A DNA stretch of 27,050 nucleotides from an uncultured Lachnospiraceae bacterium (GTDB lineage: Bacteria > Bacillota > Clostridia > Lachnospirales > Lachnospiraceae). The notes under the pieces were generated by a model. That model was given only the letters and a program-made list of their open reading frames with translations. It did no database searches and was not told where the DNA came from. Numbering within the stretch: the first letter of the stretch is position 1; every line of letters starts with the position of its first letter. A program made the position numbers and the translations under genes. Shown here in pieces: positions 1-10,000 of the stretch. Location: NCBI GenBank assembly GCA_910577785.1, contig CAJTNT010000048.1, positions 1 to 27,050 on the forward strand. Reading direction: 5' to 3'.

Positions 1-101
1 ACCACTTCGAGTACTGCCGCCTTTTCTGAAACAAATAGGATTCTTTTTCCATCTGCCAGGCTCTGTACAATAATATTGCATCCTGTTGGTTTGATCATCA
101 T
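1..101 (-). pseudogene. Superfamily I helicase (DUF4011-type) remnant, runs off left edge
   Basis: Reading leftward from an ATG at 101, the frame gives a segment containing NIIVQSLADGKRILFVSEKAAVLEVV. This matches the stretch just after Walker A in large DUF4011-type superfamily I helicases, which typically read GTGKSQTI-N-I--AL--GKRVLFVSEK-AALEVV. The Walker A lysine and serine/threonine are missing: the segment before it reads KPTGC instead of PGTGKSQT. Everything upstream of Walker A is also absent, and stop codons precede the ATG. I read this as a 5'-truncated remnant. The rest lies outside the window, so how far the frame continues cannot be judged. Confidence 0.5.
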
Positions 102-163
102 TAATCACTTGCAATTACCTCTCTAGAATCAAAGTCTAAAAATATGTATAAAATACCATGGCT

Positions 164-192
164 ATTATACCACCTTACTTCCTTTAAGGCAA
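164..192 (-). promoter_or_regulatory. Sigma-A-type promoter with extended -10
   Basis: On the minus strand, TTGCCT at 192-187 is followed after 17 bases by a perfect TATAAT at 169-164. A TGG precedes the -10, which makes an extended -10. It points toward the helicase remnant at 101-1. No good ribosome site lies close to that ATG. Confidence 0.45.
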
Positions 193-355
193 TTCTCTAT
201 GTTGTCGCACTTAATTCGCATATGTATGCGATTTTTCTTTATATTTGAATCAATTATTTATAAATCTGTTTTGGATATCTAACTAATAGTTCCATCTGCT
301 CTTTTTGATGCTAAAATGCAGATAGAACACATATATTTGTCCTATCCACATCGCA

Positions 356-584
356 TCATTGCAAATCACTATCAATAATATTCAAATTTTCCTCCACCCC
401 TGTATCGACGATCCTACACACCACTCCGCCATCTATGACAAACACAACTTTTCCCTTTGCTTTATCACCAAGTTTGTCATACAGCCTTCCAGCACTCATT
501 GATTCTCCCTTTCATTCCTTCTTTCATAAAGTCACTTCCAAAATAATGATTACAACCAGCTATTGAAAAATACATTTCCTCCAT
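356..584 (-). pseudogene. HIRAN-domain small protein, internally deleted
   Basis: A strong ribosome site (AAGGAGG) precedes an ATG at 584 that starts MEEMYFSIAGCNHYFGSDFMKEGMK, the usual beginning of short clostridial HIRAN proteins. This frame stops at 477-479. In another frame, 356-508 encodes ESMSAGRLYDKLGDKAKGKVVFVIDGGVVCRIV, the usual C-terminal half of the same family. The middle, normally a segment like LVKEPDNEYDKEAI plus GKIGYVANS, is missing. A deletion with frameshift has joined the two ends. HIRAN domains are known from helicase-linked DNA-damage proteins and from small stand-alone proteins in mobile regions. The assignment rests on remembered family sequence; the two-frame structure is seen directly. 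Confidence 0.72.
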
Positions 585-627
585 AGTAATGACCTCCTTA
601 CTACATCCATTACCCCTAAAAAAGGGT

Positions 628-666
628 AAAAAAATAGCCATCCGGATGGTTAGTCCAAATGGCTTA
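628..666 (-). terminator. Terminator of the DUF1016 gene
   Basis: Just past the stop codon, the minus strand has AGCCAT near 665 pairing with ATGGCT near 636. An inner palindrome CCATCCGGATGG can form an alternative hairpin. A run of seven T follows, ending near 628. This fits an intrinsic terminator. Confidence 0.6.
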
Positions 667-685
667 TGTGATAATTCTCATTGGA

Positions 686-1891
686 TTATTTATTTTTTTC
701 TTTTAGTTTTAATATATATTCTTCTTCTGCCTGTTCTAATCGTTTCTGAATAGCTTCCTCTGATGGCAACTGCGATTTTATTTCTTGTAATCGAATATTG
801 TCGTAAGTTGCAACTCCCATAGGAGTCTCTATTCCCTGAAAAGCCCACTGAACCTCTGTCTGGTCCTTATCTTTACATATCAGCAGACCAATTGTTGGAT
901 TATCGGATTCCGATTTCATTAACTCATTAATCGCATTTACATAGAAATTAAGTTTTCCTGCAAACTCTGGTTCAAATGATACAGCTTTTAGTTCAACAAC
1001 TACATAACAGCGAAGCTTAATATGATAAAAAAGCATATCTATTTTTCTTGTTTTACCAGCGACAATAATCTCTTTCTGTCTTCCTATAAAGGCAAATCCT
1101 GATCCAAGCTCTAACAAGAAGCGTGTAATGTTCTGCTCTAACGCATCTTCCAACTCTTCTTCATCATATCCTACAGGAAGTGATACAAAACCGAAATCAT
1201 AAGTATCTTTTACGATTTCCTGTGCGAGTTTTCCTTGTATGACAGGAAGTTTTTCGGCAAAATTAGTAAGTGCATTCCCTGATGATTGATATAAATTTGC
1301 TTTAATACAATCAACAAGTGTACTTCTGCTCCAGCTTTCTTCTATTGTTTTTCTCACATAGAATAAAGCTTCTTCTATTGTTTTACATTTTGTTACTATT
1401 TCCACATGATGTCTCCATGGTACAAATCCGAAGATTGCAGGAAATTCTATTTCTGCACCAGCTTGGTGCAGTTTTTGATTTTCACTAATTTCTGCACCAA
1501 CCTGTTGCAGTTTTAAGCTGTTTAAATCAATACTGTCTTCAATCGTATGAGCCATTTCAGAAAAGATATCGCTTGATGAATAAAACAAGTACCATTTTTT
1601 CATATTCCAAAGATTTCTTGCTGAAAAGCCTTTTTCATCAGGAAATTCATTTTGTAAATCGAGACTTAACTGCTCTACAATTCCTCTTCCCCATTTTTCT
1701 TCCGCTTTTCTTTCTACTAAATCCCGCCCCAGTTGCCAATTAAAGTAAAGTCGTTCTGTATTAACTTTAACAGCTGCTTTTATCTGTGTGGATATATAAC
1801 GTTGTTTCACATCATGAATCCAATTTACATAATCAGAATCCAAATTAATATCATGCGATTTCACAATATGAGGTTTTGTTTCTTCAGACAT
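686..1891 (-). CDS. DUF1016 / YhcG-type PD-(D/E)XK nuclease family protein
   Basis: About 401 residues. The N-terminal half (residues about 15-140) is the YhcG_N/DUF1016_N-type helical domain, seen in NWQLGRDLVERKAEEKWGRGIVEQLSLDL and FSARNLWNMKKWYLFY. The C-terminal half is the PD-(D/E)XK nuclease domain: FAFIGRQKEI, then KIDMLFYH giving the acidic residue, and VVVELKA giving the E-x-K. The fold is therefore complete and likely active. Family members occur near restriction systems and in mobile islands; a DNA-processing role is inferred from the fold. A 13-residue segment is duplicated between the domains. The frame is open further upstream from a TTG at 1924 and an ATG at 1903. I chose ATG 1891 because GGGG sits seven bases before it, but the start is uncertain. 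This is the only gene in the left island that looks wholly intact. Confidence 0.88.
   Translation of the reverse strand: MSEETKPHIVKSHDINLDSDYVNWIHDVKQRYISTQIKAAVKVNTERLYFNWQLGRDLVERKAEEKWGRGIVEQLSLDLQNEFPDEKGFSARNLWNMKKWYLFYSSSDIFSEMAHTIEDSIDLNSLKLQQVGAEISENQKLHQAGAEIEFPAIFGFVPWRHHVEIVTKCKTIEEALFYVRKTIEESWSRSTLVDCIKANLYQSSGNALTNFAEKLPVIQGKLAQEIVKDTYDFGFVSLPVGYDEEELEDALEQNITRFLLELGSGFAFIGRQKEIIVAGKTRKIDMLFYHIKLRCYVVVELKAVSFEPEFAGKLNFYVNAINELMKSESDNPTIGLLICKDKDQTEVQWAFQGIETPMGVATYDNIRLQEIKSQLPSEEAIQKRLEQAEEEYILKLKEKNK
1449..1526 (-). repeat. 39-bp tandem duplication inside the DUF1016 gene
   Basis: Two adjacent 39-base units (1449-1487 and 1488-1526) both begin ATTTCTGCACCA on the plus strand. 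In the protein they give QQVGAEISENQKL and HQAGAEIEFPAIF, 13 residues each, in the linker between the helical and nuclease domains. The frame is kept. Confidence 0.6.
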
Positions 1892-2084
1892 ACGATTCCC
1901 CATTTCTTCAATATTTTTATTCAAAAAATTTTGAATGTTGATTTCCTGTTAGGATCCTAACCGAGGCTCCTCTGTCCAATGCAGCGCTTAAATCGCTTAA
2001 AATCATCCTTCCAGACACCGCCAGCTTGCCCCTTCTGCCAGGCACTGCCAGTTCGCTCATCTGCTCTATTCGCACTTCCCACCA

Positions 2085-2210
2085 TATGATATTGAGCCAT
2101 TTCTCCTCCATCTACACTTGCCCCAGTATGATATTGCACTTTTTCCGCCCCATCTACACTTTCTTCATTATAATATTGAGCCATTTCTCTCCCTCCCGCT
2201 CTGGCCTGGC
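2085..2210 (-). repeat. 42-bp tandem repeat, three copies, spanning the methyltransferase stop codon
   Basis: Copies at 2085-2126, 2127-2168 and 2169-2210 each begin TATRATATTG and keep an exact 42-base spacing. The rightmost copy encodes the C-terminal residues EKWLNII of the methyltransferase. The real stop (TAG, 2154-2156) lies in the middle copy, and the same TAG recurs exactly 42 bases on, at 2112-2114. Each copy would therefore re-encode a similar tail, for example GRKKCNIILGQV-stop and EEKWLNIIWWEV. The 262-base gap between the methyltransferase and the DUF1016 gene holds nothing else I recognise. Confidence 0.75.
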
Positions 2211-3125
2211 ATCGGAAGTTGTCCACTGCTCTACTACTTCTAACCCTTTGATCCCACTTATAAAATCTGTAAATAATTCATCTGTCATATCCGTAAAATA
2301 GCGTCCATTCCTTTCGCCTGCAAAAGAGCCATACTTAAAAGAGGTATATAAAACCCCATTCTTTTTTAACGCAGCCGCCATCTTTCGCATTACGTCAGAC
2401 AATTCATCCTGCGGAAGATGTAAGATGGAAGAACACGCCCAGATGCCATCATACTTTTTCACTTCTGACAGCTCCTGAAAGAGCATATTCTTTACGTCTA
2501 TTCCCGTATATCTGCTCGCCAGCCTGCATAATTCTATAGAGCCATCCATCGCCTCAACCTGATATCCATGTTCCAGAAAATACTTTGTGTCACGCCCGGA
2601 GCCGCAGCCAAAATCAAGGATAGAAGGATTTTCCTTTACTTCCTTTAGCTTCGACAAAAAAGGCTTATACATCGTGGTAAAGGCAACATTTACTGTGGTC
2701 TCGTAAAATTTGTCCGCATGGCTATTGTAATAACAAAGTGTATTGTTGTATTGCATTGTATCCCTGCCTTTCCTCCTGGCTCTTTGCAACCGTATCTCCA
2801 GTTCATGCTTGGGTAATCGTACCTTTCCTCCATTCTTATCAACCAGTTTTTGAATACAATCTTCGTACTCCTCATCCTCTATATGTTTTCCATTCATACC
2901 TGAAAAAGCATCATTGTCTATATCGCAGGAATACACCAGAATTCCTCTGTTTTCCAAAAGCTGGATTAGATTCCTGATCGGCTCCGATGCTGAGGCCCCA
3001 AGATAATCTCTCATTTTTTGGGCATCTTTCTCTATCTTTCCTCCAAGCACGATCTTATGAACTCCTGGTGCATCCGGCAGTACTTCACCGCCTAAAATAT
3101 CGACTATAGAACAGAGCCTTCTCAT
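2154..3125 (-). CDS. ImmA/IrrE N-terminal fragment fused to a class I SAM-dependent methyltransferase
   Basis: One 323-residue open frame made of two unrelated parts. Residues about 1-85 contain KMRDYLGASASEPIRNLIQLLENRGILVYSCDIDNDAFSGMNG in outline, matching the N-terminal part of ImmA/IrrE (M78) proteins. The HEXXH zinc helix that should follow is absent. Residues about 124-323 are a complete class I methyltransferase of the TehB-like kind: motif I ILDFGCGSGRDTKYFL, the acidic residue at VEAMD, motif IV-like GIWACSSILHL, and a C-terminal WLNIIMKKV. An internal ATG at 2756, after AGGAGGAAAGGCAGGG, could start a 200-residue methyltransferase alone. I think that is the likelier functional product, and the upstream part is probably remnant. 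Residues about 86-123 match nothing I recognise. The substrate cannot be told from the sequence. Confidence 0.72.
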   Translation of the reverse strand: MRRLCSIVDILGGEVLPDAPGVHKIVLGGKIEKDAQKMRDYLGASASEPIRNLIQLLENRGILVYSCDIDNDAFSGMNGKHIEDEEYEDCIQKLVDKNGGKVRLPKHELEIRLQRARRKGRDTMQYNNTLCYYNSHADKFYETTVNVAFTTMYKPFLSKLKEVKENPSILDFGCGSGRDTKYFLEHGYQVEAMDGSIELCRLASRYTGIDVKNMLFQELSEVKKYDGIWACSSILHLPQDELSDVMRKMAAALKKNGVLYTSFKYGSFAGERNGRYFTDMTDELFTDFISGIKGLEVVEQWTTSDARPEREGEKWLNIIMKKV

Positions 3126-3382
3126 ATATTCTTCTACATCTTCACGAATATATTCCTGCTAGCGGGCTGACAGCTTACTGCCTTCCCGAAATTCACCATG
3201 TAGGAAAACAAGATTTCCATTATAATTGCTTAAAAAATCAGCAATCTTTACCCTGGGTTCTTATACCATAGCTTTCATCGTTCTCATAGTTACCCCGATC
3301 CGTAAGGCGAGTTCCTTTTTCGACATTTTTTTCTTTAAACGCTAATATTTTAAATTTTTATGGAACCTGGTATCGCCTCCTC
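3126..3382 (-). pseudogene. XRE-type HTH remnant, 5' part of the broken ImmA/IrrE gene
   Basis: The short frame 3326-3261 gives MSKKELALRIGVTMRTMKAMV, which resembles the helix-turn-helix core of XRE regulators (KKELAEKIGV), and then stops. An AGAGGAGG ribosome site lies near 3375-3382, but the frame after it stops at once and no start codon remains. Between 3260 and 3126 stops occur in all frames. XRE-ImmA/IrrE proteins carry the HTH at the N-terminus, so this and the first 85 residues of the next frame are probably one decayed gene. Confidence 0.5.
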
Positions 3383-3392
3383 TTGTGTTTAT

Positions 3393-3420
3393 ATTATATC
3401 CTTTTATAAAGAAAAGTAAA
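3393..3420 (-). promoter_or_regulatory. Sigma-A-type promoter of the decayed XRE/ImmA gene
   Basis: On the minus strand, TTTACT at 3420-3415 is followed after 16 bases by a perfect TATAAT at 3398-3393. The AGGAGG ribosome site lies about 12 bases downstream. The promoter looks intact although the gene behind it is broken, so it may now drive the methyltransferase. Confidence 0.5.
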
Positions 3421-3460
3421 CAGCCATTTTCTTAACAACAAAGCCAAAAAGACTATATTC

Positions 3461-3499
3461 CGTTACCATTCACGGCCTGAGAGTCCGCGAATAGTAACG
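3461..3499. repeat. 15-bp imperfect inverted repeat
   Basis: CGTTACCATTCACGG (3461-3475) pairs with CCGCGAATAGTAACG (3485-3499) across a nine-base loop, with two mismatches. No T-run follows on either side. The bases GTAACGATTCAG (3494-3505) recur in reverse complement at 24111-24122. The rest of 3500-3700 shows no convincing gene; a possible plus-strand extended -10 (TATACT) lies at 3609-3614. Confidence 0.45.
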
Positions 3500-3712
3500 A
3501 TTCAGGGCGATATTTAGAGTTTTGCTACGTAAAAATCGTCCCTCACTCCTGAATCATGTTCTCAGGAATAGTAACTATACTCCTCTTTTTCCACCTCCAT
3601 TTTTGTGGTATACTATACCAAATGAAATAGGCTATTTCTGGGCTATGGATCCATGCCATTTACATATCAAAATGACTGTATCAAATACTTCACAGAAAGA
3701 AATACATCTGCA

Positions 3713-3915
3713 ATGAAAAGATTTTTTAATGTCAATGGTGTCCGCCAGTATGACAAGACGACAATGCTGCCGCATTTCAGGTGGAGCTGAGTTTTTCCGT
3801 TCAGGAAATCGCGGGCATACTAGAGGATTATGGAATGGATTATACTACAGGTATGAATATAGCGGAAATGGCTTCCCTGATTTATGAGTACACGGCAGAC
3901 TATCCCTTCCTATAA
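3713..3915 (+). pseudogene. AAA-ATPase-like (PF09820-type) remnant, internally deleted
   Basis: The ATG at 3713 starts MKRFFNVNGVRQYDKTTMLPHF. This looks like the family start (MKRYFNVNG) joined directly to the Walker A region, normally RQYGKTTML, with the segment between lost. The frame stops after about 26 codons. In another frame, up to the stop at 3913-3915, it reads VELSFSVQEIAGILEDYGMDYTTGMNIAEMASLIYEYTADYPFL. That matches a region well after Walker A in the same family (MSF---EI--ML--Y--D--TGM-----A-LIY-YT-GYPFL). Two deletions have reduced a gene of several hundred codons to about 200 bases. Confidence 0.65.
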
Positions 3916-3965
3916 TGCCTTAAATCAGGAAATTGAAATAGCCGAAAACCAAAACAGCGATATTT

Positions 3966-4013
3966 ACAAAGCCGCCACATTTGGGATTCTATCCGCAAAT
4001 GTGGCGGCTTTGT
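3966..4013. terminator. Perfect 17-bp hairpin downstream of the GH43 gene
   Basis: 3966-3982 is the exact reverse complement of 3997-4013, a GC-rich 17-base stem with a 14-base loop. It lies about 80 bases past the stop of the giant glycosidase gene. There is no long T-run, so terminator function is likely but not certain. Confidence 0.6.
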
Positions 4014-4044
4014 ACCAAGGGGGCAGAAGAATCTGCCCCTGGTA
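4013..4044. terminator. Second hairpin in the same gap
   Basis: TACCAAGGGGGCAGA (4013-4027) pairs, with a small bulge, with TCTGCCCCTGGTA (4032-4044) around a four-base loop. It sits between the first hairpin and the stop of the glycosidase gene, so it would be the first one met by its transcript. Confidence 0.5.
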
Positions 4045-4095
4045 TAAATGAATGGACACAGATCAGCACACGGTTTCCTTAAAAACTTAGAATCA

Positions 4096-7000
4096 CTACT
4101 TCACTGTAATCTTAATCCTAGCCTTCTTGCCATTAAATGTCTTGGCTGTAATAGTAGCTGTACCTTTCTTAATGCCCTTTACCTTACCAGCGGAGGATAC
4201 GGTTGCTACCTTTTTGTTGCTGGTCGTATAGGTAATCTTGTTGCTGGCCGTGTTCTTGGGCAGTTTTACCTTAAGCTGGTATGTCTTGCCCTTCTTGACG
4301 GTCTTCTTCCTGGCGTTCAGCGTAAGCTTAGAAGGCGCTTTCTTGACAGTGATCTTGCAGGTTGCCTTCTTGCCGCCTGCAGTCGCCGTAATCTTGGCCG
4401 TGCCTGTCTTCTTGGCCGTTACTACACCCTTAGAGGAAACGGTGGCCACGCTCTTTTTGTCAGACTTCCAAGTTACTTTTTTGCTGGTTGCATTCGATGG
4501 CGTTACCGTGGCTTTCAGAGTAAGCTTTTCTTTTACGCCCAATGTGGCCTTGGTCGGCTTAAGCGTTACTTTCTTCACAGCAACTACGGCTGCTTTTACA
4601 GTTACTTTGCAGGTTGCCTTCACGCTCGGCTCAGCCACGGAAGCTACGGTAATGGTAGCCGTTCCTGCCTTCTTGGCCGTTACTTTCCCAGCCTGGGTTA
4701 CGGTTGCAACGCTCTTATTGCTGCTGCTCCATTTTAGGCTCTTATCCGCTGCATTTGCTGGGCTAACGGTTGCTGCCAGGCTCTGGCTCTTGCCAACGGT
4801 GAGGGACAGGGTTTTTTTGTTGAGGGAGACGCCCGTTACCTTCACTGGCGGCTGTACCGCATCTGTAACTGTCACGGCGCAGACATCCTGCTTGCCATTT
4901 GCGGTCTTCACGGTAATCGTAGCTGTTCCAGCTGCTACGGCCGTCACCTTGCCGTTATTGTCCACGGTGGCTATCTTTGCATCGGAGCTTTCCCATGCCA
5001 GGGCTTTGTTCGTGGTATGGAATGGCCCAACCACTGCGGACAGTGTCTCCGCTGTATTTATAGTAAGGGCAAGCGTATTTTTATTTAAGGTTACATAAGA
5101 AGCTTTGATTTCGCCATTGGCTGGCATTGCCACTGCGGATACGCCCTCTAAGGTAGGCTTAATTACCATTTCGCCATTGGCGTCGAAGGTAATCTCATCA
5201 ATACAGGTCTCGCGGTGCTTGCCAAGGCCGTCGCCAGAGGTGAAGATATCCAGCGGCGTATAGAACCTATGGTAGGTCATGAAATAACGCTCTTTGCCGG
5301 AGGCATCCTGTACATGGAGTACGGACTGATGAGCAGAACCAAGAATATTCTTGCTCTCATCCTTGCTCAGCAGGTTCTTTTTCTTTAATGTTACATTTAC
5401 CTTTCCATCCTCCTGGATCAGCTGATCGCTTACGCCATAGTTTACATGGTAATTGGGGCTATTGGCGTCATCGCAGGACCAGGTCCAATGGTATTTGCCG
5501 TCTTTCTTAGTTACGATTACAGACTCGCGGAAATCAGTCAGGCCATTAATACGCTTAATGCTTCCATCCTTAATGCTCATCATATCGTCATTCAGCTCTG
5601 CAATCACTGCGCTGCCGTTGCCGACAAGCATATAGGAGGTTCCATCGTCATCGGTAAAAATGGATGGGTCGATGGCCTGGCCTACGCCAGCTCCTGCCGC
5701 GTCTGTCATTGCTTTGGTCAGGAGGGCTGTCCCCTTGTCCGTATATGGCCCCTGTGGGTGGTCTGCTACGGCTACACCGACGGCTGACTCCCCATTATTA
5801 AATTTGCCGCAGTAATAGAAATAGTATTTTCCGTTCTTTTCTTCAATCGTCGGCGCCCATGCGCTGCCTCCTTCTGCCCATGGGGAAGCTGCAATCTGGA
5901 TGCCCTGCTCATTTTTGCCTGGGTTCTGGTCTGCCAGCTTGAGGATGACGCCTTCGTCTTTCCAATTTACCATATCCTCGGATGAAAATGCATGGAATAC
6001 ATCCCCGCTCCAGTTTGGATAGCCGTCTGTGGTCGGGAAAATCCAGAACTTGCCGTCAAAGTAGTCAATATCCGGGTCTGCATACTGGCCTGGCAATACC
6101 GGGTTATTGCTGATAATTGGTTTCTTCACGGTCCAGGTTTCCGTACTGCCGTTCCGTTCCATCACAACCTTCACATCGTTGCTCAGGTTCAGTTCCGTGC
6201 CATTTTCCATTACCTGATCATTCACCTTCAGCGTCACCTCGCCCGCCAGGCTGAATGTTACCGGAACCTTCGTCAAATCTGTATTCCTGCGCACATAGGA
6301 CTGGATCTCTTTCTTGGCGCTGTCAACGATAGAGGTAATGGCCGTATGGTCATCTGTGCCGCGGTATGCAAGGGCTTGTTCCCTGGTGGGGGCTGTCCCT
6401 ACGACTACATCGGAAACTGCCGGAAGCGTATCTACAAATGCTGCTGCAAGCTCCTTAATCTCAGCATCGCTGCTGGCCTTGTTCTTAATGCGGAGGTTAT
6501 CAATCCATCCCTTGCAGTACTCGCCGCCTCCCCAGTTAGCCTTGCCAATCTGCAGGATGCCGGAATCGCCGAGGATAGACGGAATCTGATAGCCAGTCAC
6601 CACTCTAGATTTCTTCTCGCCATTTAAGTACATCGTAGAACTTGTCTTGGTAATGACAATGTCTACCCTGCTCCACTCGCTTCCTGTCTGTACACTGGGG
6701 TTCGAAGGCCTGCTGCCGCCGTTATTATAACGTTCCAGCGTCGTTGTGCCGTTGTTGGCGAGGATCCCTAAGTATTTCTCACGGTTATAAGTCGGGGCGT
6801 TGCCATTGGGCGCTGCGTACATCACCCAGTTTGTATCGGAACGATCTGGCTTAAATTCATAGGAGATGGTCATCTCATTCACGCCCGCCAGAAGGCTATT
6901 GCCCTCCTTGTCGGTTACGGTCAGGAAATTCGATGCGCTGCCGTCCAGGTACAGCGCCTTCCCCGCCTTGGCGTTATAGCTGTCCTGCAGGGTATAGCTG

Positions 7001-10000
7001 CCGGACGCCTTGGCGTTCTCGCTGGCAAATCCTTTTGCGCCATTGCCCAAATCTGCTTCTGTGTCAAAATTAAAGTCTGCAAGGATCTTTTCTTCTGTGT
7101 CATCCTCGCCAAACCCATATTTTTCCATCACTGCCTGGTACTCTGCGTCAGAGATTGGCAGGATGGTTCCATGGCGTTTCTTCAGGGCGCCGAAATTCAC
7201 GTCCGTGGCCGGTGACCAGCTAGCGGTCGTCATATCTGCCAGGTTGGTGGAACGGAACGGCAGGTAACCCTTGCCCTCTGCATACTGGTCGCACATCAGC
7301 CCCCAAGTACGCACTGGATTGCCATTGGCGTCCTTCAGCCAGTCATCCTCGCAGTACTCAAAGAACTCTGGCCCTTCCAGCTTGGCGCCGCTGTAGTTCT
7401 TGTTGTTGAAAATGCCAGACAGTGTGCCGATAATTTCCCAGCCGTCATAAATGGATTTGCTGGCCTCAATCGTAATCTCGCCATCGCCGGACGCACGGTA
7501 ATACGTCTGGGTGGTATCGTCATAAATCATCGTCGTGTCAATAATGGAATGGGTACGGTCAATCCACAGCACCGGATCCGAGAAGGTATAAAAATCCCTG
7601 GTGGTTGCATAGAACATATTTGTGCGGTCGCCATTTTTATTGTCATCGGAGGCCGTTGCCCAGTACACCACATAATTGCCGGTCTGCGGATCGTAATATG
7701 CCTCCGGCGCCCATGCCATCCCGGCTCCTGGGATCTTAGATGCCACATCCACCAGGCGCGGCTCTGTCCAGTTCACCAAATCCGTGGATTCCCAGATGAC
7801 AAGCTTCAGGCTTCCGGTTGTCGTGGCCTGTGCGTTGCCCCAGCCGCCGCGGCGGTTGATGCTCAGGTCTGTAGCAATCAGGTAGAACTTATCCCCGTTT
7901 TGGGAACGGAGCAGATACGGGTCGCGGACGCCGCCGTCGCCCCCTTCAATATTGGACGAATCCAGAGCCGGATTGCCGCTGGCCGTCATGTCAATCCACT
8001 GGCTGCCGTCTTCGCTGGTAGCAAAGTAAATCTGCTCGTCTGTCCTGCTGCCCTCTGTGCCAGTAAAGTATGCAAACATATAAGAGGTGTTCTTGTCCTG
8101 TTTCCTCTTTTCCTTCACAGTAACGGTCATCGGCTCCGTCTGCTGGCTGACTTCCCCACTGCGCACGGTGGCCTGTAATGTCACCTGTACATCGCCCTGC
8201 CCGGCTTCTGGGCGGCTGACGATGCCGGCTTCCTTCTTGCCGTCTGCACTGGCTGCTGCCGTTATCACCTCTGGATTGCTGGAAGTCCAGGTAACAGCAG
8301 CCTTCTTATCTGTGCCTTCTACTTCCATCTCAGAAGGCATGTAGATGTTCTCACGGATCGCATCCTGGTTCGGGATGGTCTGGAGCTTGGCGATTGCTTT
8401 CTCTACAATCACAACATCTGTCTCTTCCTGTGCCACCGTAACCTGGAATTCCTTGGTATCGGAAATGCCGCCCAGGGCAATCGTTGCCGTCAACGCCACG
8501 GTTTTGTCCGCATCCGCAGCCCGCTTTACGACCGCTGTATTGCCGTCAATGGCAATCACATTTGTATCTGCGGAAGCCCATGTGATGCCGCAGCCGTTCG
8601 TCCCCTTTGCCGGGAGTGTAAAATTATGGTCTGCCCGCATGCCCTCAAGGCTCAGCTGCAAAGCCGCCTTATCTGCCTGCACCATACGGTCCAATGCCTC
8701 CGGCGTACAGATCTGGCCAACTTCCAATGCCTGGCCGTATACTTTAAAGTTGTCAATCCACATCTTGCTGAATTCGCCATTGTCGCCCCAATTGGCTTTG
8801 CCGATCTGGAAAATGCTCTGCTCGCCCAGAATCTCAGACAGCGGAACCTCACTGGCTGCTACGGACATCTGCTGGCCGTTTACATAAAGCGCCGTCTCGG
8901 ACTCCGTAAATACCACGTCTACATGCGACCATTCTGTGCCTGTCGCCAGGGACGCAGTGGGGAACCTGCCGTTACAATAACGCTCAATCGTCGTCTTGCC
9001 GCCGTTCACCAAAGCGCCGAGATAAGTCTCCACACCGTTCTGCTTATTCTCATTCGGAGCGGCATAAAATGCCCAGTTGGTAGCCGTGCGGTCCGGCTTT
9101 GCGTCATAAGAAATCGTAAGGTTCTCTAACCCGGTCAGAAGGCTTGTGCCATTTGCTTTCTTCAGGCTCAGCCAGCTGGCGGAACCATCCAGGTACAGAG
9201 CCTTGCCATTGGCCTCATCCCTGTCCTGAAGCTCTGCTTTCTTGCCCCCTGCAAGTTCTGCAATCACATCCCCAGACGTAAATTTGCCGTCCTGGGCATC
9301 AGTATTGAAATCGAAGGACGCCATCGGCTGCGGCAGCTCTTTCTGTGCCTTGGCAATCGTAACTTCAAATGTCTTAGAATCGCTTACATTTCCCAGGGTG
9401 GCTGTCGCTGTCAGCTGCACTGCCTTATCTGCATCTGCCGGCCTTGTCACCGTTACCTTGCCGTTTGCAATTGATACATAGGCTCTGTCCTCATCCCTGC
9501 ATGTCCAGCTAATCTGGGTATTGCCAGCGCCTGTCACTGGAAGCGTAAAATCTTCGCCGGTAATCCTTGGCAGGCTGATATCCGCTAACGTCTGTGCAAC
9601 CGCCTCTGCTTCTGCTGCAGATGCAGTAATTGAAAGAACCGGCGCAAAATTATTTTCGCCCAGATATACGAAGAATCCGCCAACAACTGTCTGCAGACGG
9701 TAAATTGCATGGGCGTCGCCGCTGGACAGAGATGCCTTTACCCAGTCCGTTACATCGAAGGTTATCTTCTGATCCTGCGCAACGTAATTATGGTAGGTAA
9801 TCCATCCATCTCCATATACGGTCCGTTCCTTGGCATAGCCGTCTTTGGCGGGGAAGGTTGCCCCTGGCGCGTTCTGTGCCGGATCGGTTGCAAGCTTATC
9901 ATACTGTCCTGCCGCTACCTGGAACAAGGCCGCTTTTGTCTCCGTCCCATTGCTCAGGCGGTCGTTTCCATCAAAGATGGTGATGGTCACAGTCGCCTTA

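Noticed and set aside
181..240. Plus-strand terminator at TCGCATATGTATGCGATTTTTC
   Set aside because: The stem is only seven bases with almost no loop, and no plus-strand gene lies to the left.
3522..3716. 64-codon plus-strand frame
   Set aside because: No ribosome site, low-complexity product, and it runs into the AAA-ATPase remnant; not supported as a gene.
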